Positions 1 to 7,079 of a stretch of 36,409 nucleotides of DNA are shown one piece after another (the first letter of the stretch is position 1; each line of letters opens with the position of its first letter). The stretch covers positions 775 to 37,183 of the forward strand of contig DFYP01000180.1 of NCBI GenBank assembly GCA_002382645.1. The letters run 5' to 3'. The position numbers were made by a program, and so were the translations under genes. The notes beneath the pieces are model-generated. The model did not search any database. It was not told the DNA's origin and saw only the letters and a program-made list of their open reading frames with translations. Source of the stretch: Desulfovibrio sp. UBA4079. Its GTDB lineage: Bacteria; Desulfobacterota; Desulfovibrionia; Desulfovibrionales; Desulfovibrionaceae.

Positions 1-1046
1 CCCGCCACGGCCGCACCGTGGAGGAGGTCCGGGGCGACGGCTTTGCGCCGGACGAGGAAATCCCCCTGGACCTGGACGACGACTCGCCCCAGGGCGTGGC
101 CCGGGCCGCGGCCCAGGCCCTCACCGGCTGCGCCCAGGCCCTGGCGCGGCTTGCGCCGGACATGCTCCTGCTCCTGGGCGACCGCTACGAGACCCTGGCC
201 TGCGCCATGGCCGCGGCGCTCTGCCGGGTGCCGGTGGCCCACGTCCACGGCGGCGAGGCCACCCGCGGCGCGGCCGACGACCTCTTCCGCCACGCCCTGA
301 CCAAGCTCTCCGTCCTGCACTTCACGGCCTGCGAGGAGTACCGCGGCCGGGTGATCCAGATGGGCGAACGTCCCGAGACGGTCTTCAACGTCGGGGCCCT
401 GGGCGTGGAGAACGCCCTGTCCCTGCCCCTGCCCGGCCGGGAGGAACTGGCCGCGGCCCTGGAGTTCGACCTGGCCCCGGCCTTTGTCCTGGCCACCTTC
501 CACCCCGTGACCCTGGACGCCGACCCCGCGGAGCAGGCCCGCAGCTTCTTCGCGGGACTCGCCGCGGTCCTGGCCGAGCAGCCCTCCTTGCGCGCCGTGA
601 TCACCGGGGCCAACGCCGACGCCGGGGGCAACGCGGTGGACGCCCTGGCCGCCGAGCTGGCCGCGCGCTTCCAGAACCGCGTCCTGGTGCGGCCGTCCCT
701 GGGCCAGCTGCGCTACCTCGCGGCCATGCGGCACTGCGCCTGCGTGGCCGGAAACTCCTCCTCCGGGCTCATCGAGGCCCCGAGCCTCCACGTGCCCACG
801 GTGAACGTGGGCAACCGCCAGGAGGGCCGGGTGCGCGCCGCCTCGGTGCTGGACTGCCCGGCCGAAGCCCTGGCCGTGGCCGAGACCCTGCGCCGGGCCC
901 TGTCCGGGGAAATGGCGGCCCGGGCCCAAAACGCGGCCAATCCCCTGGAAAAGCCCGGCACGAGCCGGCGCATGGTGGAGATTCTCCGCCACTGGCGCGG
1001 GGGCCTGGAAAAGCCCTTCCACGACCTGCCACTGCCCCGGGGTTGA
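1..1046 (+). CDS. legG: UDP/GDP-GlcNAc 2-epimerase (hydrolysing), NeuC/LegG type, 5' partial
   Basis: The family removes the nucleotide from an activated N-acetylhexosamine and inverts C2, giving the free ManNAc-type sugar that a NeuB/LegI synthase then condenses with pyruvate. Visible are the family's LLLLGDRYE segment, the HVHGGE motif, the region around FNVGALGVEN, and the late nucleotide-binding stretch CVAGNSSSGLIEAP. The frame is open to the left edge, and the residues before the GTG at 18 (RHGRT) read like family sequence, so the start lies outside the window and about 40 N-terminal residues are missing. LegB and PtmE about 19 kb downstream make the legionaminic (LegG) role more likely than the sialic (NeuC) role, but the sequence alone does not decide the substrate. 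It is followed by a 78-base gap with no clear terminator. Confidence 0.85.
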   Translation, partial: RHGRTVEEVRGDGFAPDEEIPLDLDDDSPQGVARAAAQALTGCAQALARLAPDMLLLLGDRYETLACAMAAALCRVPVAHVHGGEATRGAADDLFRHALTKLSVLHFTACEEYRGRVIQMGERPETVFNVGALGVENALSLPLPGREELAAALEFDLAPAFVLATFHPVTLDADPAEQARSFFAGLAAVLAEQPSLRAVITGANADAGGNAVDALAAELAARFQNRVLVRPSLGQLRYLAAMRHCACVAGNSSSGLIEAPSLHVPTVNVGNRQEGRVRAASVLDCPAEALAVAETLRRALSGEMAARAQNAANPLEKPGTSRRMVEILRHWRGGLEKPFHDLPLPRG

Positions 1047-1124
1047 GCCGGGCCGGGCATCGGCCCGCTCTCCGCACCCCGGCGGCGTTGCTTTGGCCCT
1101 GGAGGAGTGCTATCAGAGGCAGCC

Positions 1125-2648
1125 ATGCACGAAAGCAAAAAAGTCGTCCCCATGCCCGAGCTCGTGGAGCTCGTGGCCGAATACCGTCGCCAGGGCAAGC
1201 GGGTGGTCCACTGCCACGGGGTGTTCGACCTGCTGCACATCGGGCACATCCGCTATTTCCGCCAGGCGGCCGCCATGGGCGACGTCCTCGTGGTCACGGT
1301 CTCCCCGGACCAGCACGTGGACAAGGGCCCGCACCGCCCGGCCTTCAACCAGGCCCTGCGGGCCGAGGCCGTGGCCTCCCAGGACGCGGTCAGCCACGCG
1401 GCCGTGAACCTCTGGCCCACGGCCGAGGAGACCCTGCGGGCCCTCCGGCCGGACGTCTACGTCAAGGGCTCGGACTTCAAGAGCGTGGAGTCCGACCCCA
1501 CGGGCAAGCTCCAGCGCGAGGCCGAGGTCTGCAAGGAACTGGGCATCGAGCTGCGCCTGACCCAGGACATTGTCTTCAGCTCCACCAACCTGATCAACCG
1601 CTTCCTCTCCTCGTTCGACGACGACGTGCAGGAGTTCCTGGACGTCTTCCGCTCGCGGTACTCCATCGCAGACATCGAGTGGATCCTGGAGCAGATGTCC
1701 AAGCTCACCGTCACCGTGGTCGGCGACGCCATCCTGGACGACTATCAGTTCTGCAGCCCGCTGGGGGCCTCCTCCAAGGAGCCGGTGCTGGTCTTCACCC
1801 ACGAGGGCGGAGACCTGTTCGCCGGAGGCTCCCTGGCCGTGGCCAACCACCTGGCCAATTTCGTGGGCCGGGTGCACCTGTTCACCGTGCTCGGCGAGAA
1901 GGACTCCCACGAGGAGTTCATCCGCGCCAGCCTGCGGGAGAACGTGGTCCCGCACTTCGCCTATCAGGCGAACGCCCCGACCATCCGCAAGCGGCGGTAC
2001 ATCGAGGGCTACAGCATGGCCAAGCTGCTGGAGATCTACCACATGGACAGCTCCGGCCTGGAGGAGACCCGCGACGCGGCCTTCCGCGAGGCCCTGGCCG
2101 CCCAGGCCGCAAGCACCGACCTCACCGTGGCCGCGGACTTCGGGCACGGGGCCATCAGCCCGGCCTGCCGCAGCGTGCTCAGCGCGGGCCCCTTCCTGGC
2201 CGTGAACACCCAGGCCAACGCGGGCAACCGCGGATTCCACACCATCTCCTGCTACGAACGCTGCGACTTCATCAGCCTGGCCGAGCCGGAACTCCGGCTG
2301 GACGCCCGCGACAACGCCAGCGGCGTGTCCATCCTCGCCGAGCGCGTGCAGAAGCGCACCGGGGCCTCCCTGCTCGCCGTGACCCGGGGCAAGAAGGGCT
2401 CCTACGTGCTCACCGCGGACGGCGTGGATGTGCTCGTGCCCGCCTTCGTGGACAAGATCGTGGACCGCATCGGCTCGGGCGACGCCTTCTTCTCCATCGC
2501 CTCCCTGGCGGCCAAGCTCGGGGTACAGCCCGACGTGCTGGCCTTCCTGGGCAACGTGGCCGGGTGCATCGCCGTGGGCATCGTGGGCAACAAGAAGGCC
2601 ATCGACCGCGCCACCGTGCTGAAACACGTGACCTCCCTGCTCAAGTAG
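1125..2648 (+). CDS. Bifunctional nucleotidyltransferase-PfkB sugar kinase, HldE-like with reversed domain order
   Basis: Residues about 25-160 form a cytidylyltransferase-fold domain with the HIGH signature (residues 38-41, in GVFDLLHIGH) and a YVKGSDFK segment. Residues about 190-507 form a PfkB/ribokinase-family kinase with VVGDAILDDY, a GGSLAVANHLANF sugar-binding segment and the catalytic GSGDAF at about 450. HldE (RfaE), which phosphorylates heptose 7-phosphate at C1 and then adds AMP, carries the same two domains with the kinase first; here the transferase is first. I infer an activated-heptose or similar sugar role because gmhA follows closely. The ATG at 1125 is chosen because AGAGG sits 5 bases upstream; the in-frame GTG at 1107 has GGAGGA directly against it, too close to work. 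The kinase stretch around VNTQANAGNRGFHT differs from the DPKG-type segment of true HldE, so the substrate may differ. Confidence 0.8.
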   Translation: MHESKKVVPMPELVELVAEYRRQGKRVVHCHGVFDLLHIGHIRYFRQAAAMGDVLVVTVSPDQHVDKGPHRPAFNQALRAEAVASQDAVSHAAVNLWPTAEETLRALRPDVYVKGSDFKSVESDPTGKLQREAEVCKELGIELRLTQDIVFSSTNLINRFLSSFDDDVQEFLDVFRSRYSIADIEWILEQMSKLTVTVVGDAILDDYQFCSPLGASSKEPVLVFTHEGGDLFAGGSLAVANHLANFVGRVHLFTVLGEKDSHEEFIRASLRENVVPHFAYQANAPTIRKRRYIEGYSMAKLLEIYHMDSSGLEETRDAAFREALAAQAASTDLTVAADFGHGAISPACRSVLSAGPFLAVNTQANAGNRGFHTISCYERCDFISLAEPELRLDARDNASGVSILAERVQKRTGASLLAVTRGKKGSYVLTADGVDVLVPAFVDKIVDRIGSGDAFFSIASLAAKLGVQPDVLAFLGNVAGCIAVGIVGNKKAIDRATVLKHVTSLLK

Positions 2649-2653
2649 GCGTC

Positions 2654-3601
2654 ATGTTCCGGAAATTCGACCCCTCGCGCCTGACGGTCCTGCCCCTGGC
2701 CGAGCGCATCCACGATCTGAGCCTCTCCGTGGTCCGGGAGCCGGCGCCAACGCCCCAGGTGCACCCCTCGCTCACGGCCGTGGCCCAGCGCATCCGCAAG
2801 GCCCGGGAACGCGGCGCGGCCGTGGTGCTCATGATGGGGGCCCACGTGATCCGCGCGGGCGTGCAGCGCTTTCTCATCGACCTCCTGGAGCGCGGCCTGA
2901 TCACCTGCCTGGCAGGCAACGGGGCCTGCGCCATCCACGACTTCGAGTTCGCCCTCATCGGCCAGACCACCGAGAGCGTGGCCCGCTACATCAAGGACGG
3001 CCGCTTCGGGCTCTGGCAGGAGACCGGCCGCCTCAACGACGTGGTGCGCGAGGGCGCGGTCCGGGGCCTGGGCGTGGGCCAGGCCGTGGGCCAGGCCATC
3101 CTGGAGGGCGACTTCCCGCACAAGGACGTGAGCTTGTACGCCGCGGCCCATCGCCTGGGCGTTCCGTTCACCACCCACGTGAGCCTGGGCTACGACATCG
3201 TGCACGAGCACCCCAACTGCGACGGCGCGGCCTGGGGCGCGGCCTCCTATGCGGACTTCCTGCACTTCGCCGCAATCCTGGAGAACCTGGAGGGCGGGGT
3301 CATCATGAATTTCGGCAGCGCCATCATGGCCCCGGAGGTCTATCTCAAGGCCCTGGCCATGGTCCGCAACGCCGCCGCCCGGGAGGGCCGGGAAATCCGG
3401 CGCTTCACCACCCTGGTCTGCGACCTGCGGGCCCTGCCCGAGGACATCTCGGCCGAGGCCCCCAAGAACAGCCCGGAGTATTATTTCCGGCCCTGGAAGA
3501 CCATGCTCGTGCGCACGGTTGCCGACGGCGGCGAAAGCTATTACGTGCGGGGGATGCACGGCGAGACCGTGCCCCAGTTGTGGACCGCGCTCCGGGACTG
3601 A
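2654..3601 (+). CDS. Uncharacterised protein, faintly deoxyhypusine-synthase-like
   Basis: I do not recognise this 315-residue protein with certainty. Residues about 55-100 (LMMGAHVIRAGVQRF, DLLERG, NGACAIHDFEFAL) follow the spacing of the NAD-binding region of deoxyhypusine synthases (GA...G...DL..RG...GA...HD..EAL). A later GGVIMNFGSAI segment resembles the region before the catalytic lysine in that family, but I do not see the usual INTAQE/SGA active-site block. A histidine-rich segment (THVSLGYDIVHEHPNCDG) could bind metal or nucleotide. It begins 5 bases after the kinase-transferase gene and is followed at once by gmhA, so it probably acts in the same sugar pathway. Function unknown; a distant NAD-binding enzyme is my best guess. 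Confidence 0.6.
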   Translation: MFRKFDPSRLTVLPLAERIHDLSLSVVREPAPTPQVHPSLTAVAQRIRKARERGAAVVLMMGAHVIRAGVQRFLIDLLERGLITCLAGNGACAIHDFEFALIGQTTESVARYIKDGRFGLWQETGRLNDVVREGAVRGLGVGQAVGQAILEGDFPHKDVSLYAAAHRLGVPFTTHVSLGYDIVHEHPNCDGAAWGAASYADFLHFAAILENLEGGVIMNFGSAIMAPEVYLKALAMVRNAAAREGREIRRFTTLVCDLRALPEDISAEAPKNSPEYYFRPWKTMLVRTVADGGESYYVRGMHGETVPQLWTALRD

Positions 3602-3642
3602 TCCCGGTCCGGTCCCTGAACCCTTCTGCAGGCAGCGACTCC

Positions 3643-4209
3643 ATGCGTTGGACCGACTCCCTTTCCGGGCTCACCGGCGCGCTCAGCGCCCTGGCCGTCA
3701 CCGACGCCCAGGGCAAGACCCTGGACGCCGATGCGGCCTTCGAGATCCTCTCCGGCTGGGTGCGCCACTGCGCCCAGAGCAAGGGCCGCCTCTACTTCGT
3801 GGGCAACGGCGCCAGCGCCAGCATGGCCAGCCATTTCGCGGCCGACATCGCCAAGATGTCCGGCGCGCCCGCCGAGGTCTTCACGGACCCGGCCCTGGTC
3901 ACGGCCATCGGCAACGACGACGGCTACGAGAACGTCTTCGCCATTCCCCTGCGCCAGCGCATGCGGCCCGGCGAGGTCCTGATGGCCGTGAGCAGCTCGG
4001 GCAACTCGCCCAACGTGCTGCGCGCCGCGGAGGCCGCCCGGGAACTGGGCGGAAAGGTGGCGACCTTCTCGGCCATGGCCCCGGGCAACAAGCTGCGGGC
4101 CCTGGGCGACCTGAACTTCTACATCCCGGCAAAGACTTACGGCATGGCCGAATCCGGACACGCGGCCCTGCTCCACCACCTGGTGGACCTGTTTCCCAAG
4201 GCGAGCTGA
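3643..4209 (+). CDS. gmhA: Sedoheptulose 7-phosphate isomerase (SIS domain)
   Basis: GmhA-type SIS enzymes convert sedoheptulose 7-phosphate to glycero-manno-heptose 7-phosphate, the first committed step to ADP- or GDP-heptose. The 188-residue length matches the family. The phosphosugar-binding signatures are present: FVGNGASASMASHFAAD near residues 52-68 and VSSSGNSPNVLRA in the middle. The ATG at 3643 gives the usual N-terminus; an upstream in-frame start at 3580 would overlap the preceding gene and adds a sequence with no family likeness. The kinase-transferase gene two places upstream and the transketolase pair downstream fit a heptose route. Other SIS isomerases with related substrates cannot be excluded. 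Confidence 0.82.
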   Translation: MRWTDSLSGLTGALSALAVTDAQGKTLDADAAFEILSGWVRHCAQSKGRLYFVGNGASASMASHFAADIAKMSGAPAEVFTDPALVTAIGNDDGYENVFAIPLRQRMRPGEVLMAVSSSGNSPNVLRAAEAARELGGKVATFSAMAPGNKLRALGDLNFYIPAKTYGMAESGHAALLHHLVDLFPKAS

Positions 4210-4214
4210 CAAGC

Positions 4215-4234
4215 GGCCCGCGCAACGGGCCTTT
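4215..4234 (+). terminator. Hairpin after gmhA, weak terminator or attenuator
   Basis: A perfect 6-bp stem (GGCCCG at 4215-4220 and CGGGCC at 4226-4231) encloses a 5-base loop and is followed by TTT. The U-tract is short, so read-through into the next gene at 4270 is likely; it may lower expression of the downstream genes or protect the upstream mRNA end. Confidence 0.4.
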
Positions 4235-4269
4235 CCGCACACAACCCAAGGCAGGAGACACACGCATCC

Positions 4270-5268
4270 ATGAACACGATCAAGACCGTCTACGTGACGG
4301 GCGGCGGCGGCTACGTCGGTTCCGCCCTGGTCCCGGCCCTGCTGGACGCCGGCTACAAGGTCCGGGCCATGGACATCTTCTGGTACGGCAAGGAGGTCCT
4401 GGACGGTGTGGCCGGGAATCCGAACCTGACCATCATCGAGGGCGACCTGCGCGACGCCGATCTGCTCAAGCGGACCATCCCGGGCAGCGACGCGGTCATC
4501 CACCTGGCCTGCATCTCCAACGACCCGAGCTACGAGCTGGACCCGGCCCTGGCCAAGTCCATCAACTACGACGCCTTCCTGCCCCTGGTGGACATCGCCA
4601 AGGCCTCCGGCTGCCAGCGCTTCCTCTACGCCTCCAGCTCCTCGGTCTACGGCATCAAGGACGAGCCCGAGGTCACCGAGGACCTGCCCCTGGAGCCGCT
4701 GACCGACTACTCCAAGTACAAGGCCATGTGCGAGGACTACCTGAACTCCCAGGCCGGCGACAACTTCGTGGTCACCACCATCCGGCCGTCCACGGTCTGC
4801 GGCTACGCCCCGCGGCTGCGCCTGGACCTGACCGTGAACATCCTGACCAACCACGCCATCAACAACGGCAAGATCACGGTCTTCGGCGGCCAGCAGAAGC
4901 GGCCCAACCTGCACATCCAGGACATGGTCGACGTCTACCTGTTCATGCTCAAGCAGCCCGCCGAGAAGATCCAGAAGAAGATCTACAACGTGGGCTACGA
5001 GAACTTCAAGGTCCTGGAGATCGCCGACCTGGTCAAGAAGGCCCTGGCCACGGACGTGGAGATCGTGGTCACGCCCTCCAACGACCTGCGCTCCTACCAT
5101 GTGAGCTCGGACAAGATCAAACGCGAGCTGGGCTTCGTGGCCACCCACACCATCGAGCAGGCCGTGCTGGACCTCAAGGCCGCCTTTGAAAAGGGCCTGA
5201 TCCCCGGCTCCATGACCGACGACAAGTACTTCAACATCAAGCGGATGCAGGCCCTGAAGGTCAAGTAG
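4270..5268 (+). CDS. NAD-dependent epimerase/dehydratase (extended SDR)
   Basis: This 332-residue protein is an extended short-chain dehydrogenase acting on nucleotide sugars. The N-terminal Rossmann motif is at residues 11-17 (GGGGYVG), followed by DAVIHLACISNDPS, the catalytic Ser/Tyr region with SSSSVYG, and YSKYK with Tyr147 and Lys151. RPSTVCGYAPRLRLD is the usual substrate-side segment. It could be the 6-epimerase (HldD role) of the heptose route or a 4-epimerase or dehydratase; the sequence does not tell. It has an AGGAG site about 12 bases upstream of the ATG and is separated from gmhA by a 60-base gap holding a hairpin. Its lysine-rich C-terminal half (KKIYNVGYENFKVLEIADLVKKAL) is normal for the family. 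Confidence 0.78.
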   Translation: MNTIKTVYVTGGGGYVGSALVPALLDAGYKVRAMDIFWYGKEVLDGVAGNPNLTIIEGDLRDADLLKRTIPGSDAVIHLACISNDPSYELDPALAKSINYDAFLPLVDIAKASGCQRFLYASSSSVYGIKDEPEVTEDLPLEPLTDYSKYKAMCEDYLNSQAGDNFVVTTIRPSTVCGYAPRLRLDLTVNILTNHAINNGKITVFGGQQKRPNLHIQDMVDVYLFMLKQPAEKIQKKIYNVGYENFKVLEIADLVKKALATDVEIVVTPSNDLRSYHVSSDKIKRELGFVATHTIEQAVLDLKAAFEKGLIPGSMTDDKYFNIKRMQALKVK

Positions 5269-5293
5269 CGGGCCCCCGCACGGAGAACATGGC

Positions 5294-6151
5294 GTGAAGG
5301 ACTTTGTCCGCACCCGGCACGACGCCTCCCTGCGCGCCCCGCTGGACGAGCGCTCCCGGGCCCTGCGGCTGATGATCGTGGACATGCTCGCCTGCGCCGG
5401 CCGCGGCCACCTCGGCTCGTCCCTGTCGCTGGTGGAGATGCTGCGCGTGCTCTACGACGACATCCTGCGCTTCGACCCGGCCCGGCCGGACTGGGCCGAG
5501 CGGGACCGCTGCATCCTGAGCAAGGGGCACGGTTGTCTGGCCCAGTACGTGCTCCTGGCGGACAAGGGCTTCTTCCCCCGCGAACGGCTCCAGGAGTTCT
5601 GCGCCCTGGACGGGCTGTTGGGCGGACACCCCAGCGCCAACAAGATCCCGGGCGTGGAGGTCTCCACCGGGGCCCTGGGCCACGGGCTCTCCGTGGGCCT
5701 GGGCATGGCCCTGGACGCCCGCATCCGCGGCCGCAAGCATCGCGTGTTCGCGGTCCTGGGAGACGGCGAATGCAACGAGGGCTCGGTCTGGGAAGCGGCC
5801 CTGAGCGCGGGCAAGCGCGGCCTGGACAACCTCGTGGTGGTGGTGGACTACAACAAGTACCAGTCCTACGGCGAGACCAGCGAGGTCCAGGAGCTGGAGC
5901 CCTTTGCCGCCAAGTGGGAGGCCTTCAACTTCCACTGCGTGGAGGTCAACGGCCACGACATCGAAGCCCTGCGCGCGGCCTTCGGCGGGGTGCCGCTCTC
6001 GCCGGGCAAACCCACGGCGGTGATCTGCGACACGGTCAAGGGCAAGGGCCTGGACTTCGCCGAGAACAACCTGCAGTGGCACCACAAAAGCAGCATCTCC
6101 GAGCAGGAGATCGCCTCCATGCGGGCCCAGCTGGAGGTGCGCCGTGCGTAA
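5294..6151 (+). CDS. Transketolase, N-terminal (TPP-binding) subunit
   Basis: Transketolases move a two-carbon ketol unit between sugar phosphates using thiamine diphosphate. This 285-residue protein matches the first half of the enzyme: GHLGSSLS near the start, SKGHGCLAQY, GALGHGLSVGLG and the TPP/Mg motif GDGECNEGSVWEAA at about residue 156 with the VVDYNK end of the motif. The gene starts at a GTG (5294) with GGAGA 7 bases upstream; the ATG at 5289 runs into a stop within three codons. It overlaps its partner subunit by 8 bases. Such split pairs inside sugar clusters are usually dedicated copies, and here the enzyme could supply sedoheptulose 7-phosphate to the GmhA homologue or build a branched or extended sugar. 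Confidence 0.88.
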   Translation: MKDFVRTRHDASLRAPLDERSRALRLMIVDMLACAGRGHLGSSLSLVEMLRVLYDDILRFDPARPDWAERDRCILSKGHGCLAQYVLLADKGFFPRERLQEFCALDGLLGGHPSANKIPGVEVSTGALGHGLSVGLGMALDARIRGRKHRVFAVLGDGECNEGSVWEAALSAGKRGLDNLVVVVDYNKYQSYGETSEVQELEPFAAKWEAFNFHCVEVNGHDIEALRAAFGGVPLSPGKPTAVICDTVKGKGLDFAENNLQWHHKSSISEQEIASMRAQLEVRRA

Positions 6152-7070
6152 GCGCTGCCTGGAAGTGGTCCACCGCCTGGCCAAGCGCGACGAACGCGTG
6201 GTCTTCGTGGGTTCGGACCTGGGCTTCAAGACCCTGGACGCCTTCCGCAAGGAGCTGCCCGAGCGCTTCCTGGTGGAGGGCATCAGCGAGCAGAACGTGG
6301 TGGGACTGGCCGCGGGCCTGGCCCTGGAGGGCCGCATCCCCTACGTCAACACCATCGCCACCTTCCTGACCCGCCGGGCCCTGGAGCAGGTGGCCATGGA
6401 CCTCTGCCTGCACGACCTGCCCGTGCGGCTCATCGGCAACGGCGGCGGGCTGGTCTACGCGCCCCTGGGCTCCACCCACCTGGCCGTGGAGGACATCGCG
6501 CTCATGCGCGCCCTGCCCCACATGACCGTGGTCTGCCCGGCCGACGCCGAGGAGATGGAGCGGTTCATGGAGCGCACCCTGGACTGGCCCCACCCCATCT
6601 ACATCCGGCTGGCCAAGGGCTACGACCCGGTGGTCACGGACCAGGCCAAGGGCTTCGAGATCGGCCGGGGCTACACCTACCGCCAGGGGAGCGACGTGCT
6701 CCTCCTGACCACGGGCATCGGCCTGCGCATCTGCCTGGAGGCCGCGGACATCCTGGCCCAGCAGCAGGTGGCCGCCACGGTCCTGCACCTGCCCACGGTG
6801 AAGCCCCTGGACGCGGACGCCGTGCTGGCGGCGGCCCGGGGCGTGCGGGCCGTGGTCAGCGTGGAGGAGCACACGGTGGTGGGCGGCCTGGGCTCGGCCG
6901 CGGCCGAACTGCTCCTGGAGGCCGGGGTCTTCCGGCCGTTCCGCCGCGTGGGCCTGCCGGACGTGTTCCCGGACCACTACGGCACCCAGAACGCCCTCAT
7001 GGAGCGCTACGGCATCTGGCCGCAGCCCGTGGCCGAACGCGCCCTGGAGCTTCTGGCGGCAGGGGGCTGA
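6144..7070 (+). CDS. Transketolase, C-terminal (pyrimidine-binding) subunit
   Basis: This 308-residue protein is the second half of a split transketolase. It has the pyrimidine-binding region with the catalytic glutamate (FLVEGISEQNVVGLAAGLA), a TFLTRRALEQV segment, the domain boundary around VVCPADAEEME, and the C-terminal domain with SVEEHTVVGGLGSA. The GTG start at 6144 overlaps the first subunit's stop, which suggests translational coupling and a fixed subunit ratio. The next gene starts 9 bases after its stop. Confidence 0.88.
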   Translation: MRKRCLEVVHRLAKRDERVVFVGSDLGFKTLDAFRKELPERFLVEGISEQNVVGLAAGLALEGRIPYVNTIATFLTRRALEQVAMDLCLHDLPVRLIGNGGGLVYAPLGSTHLAVEDIALMRALPHMTVVCPADAEEMERFMERTLDWPHPIYIRLAKGYDPVVTDQAKGFEIGRGYTYRQGSDVLLLTTGIGLRICLEAADILAQQQVAATVLHLPTVKPLDADAVLAAARGVRAVVSVEEHTVVGGLGSAAAELLLEAGVFRPFRRVGLPDVFPDHYGTQNALMERYGIWPQPVAERALELLAAGG

Positions 7071-7079
7071 GGTCCGGCC

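Noticed and set aside
1052..1070. Stem CGGGCC...GGCCCG after the LegG-like gene as a terminator.
   Set aside because: No T-run follows and such stems are frequent by chance in this base composition.
1113..5385. Very long open frames on the - strand opposite the first operon.
   Set aside because: They are due to high GC at third codon positions; their translations are low-complexity and overlap genes with clear family motifs.
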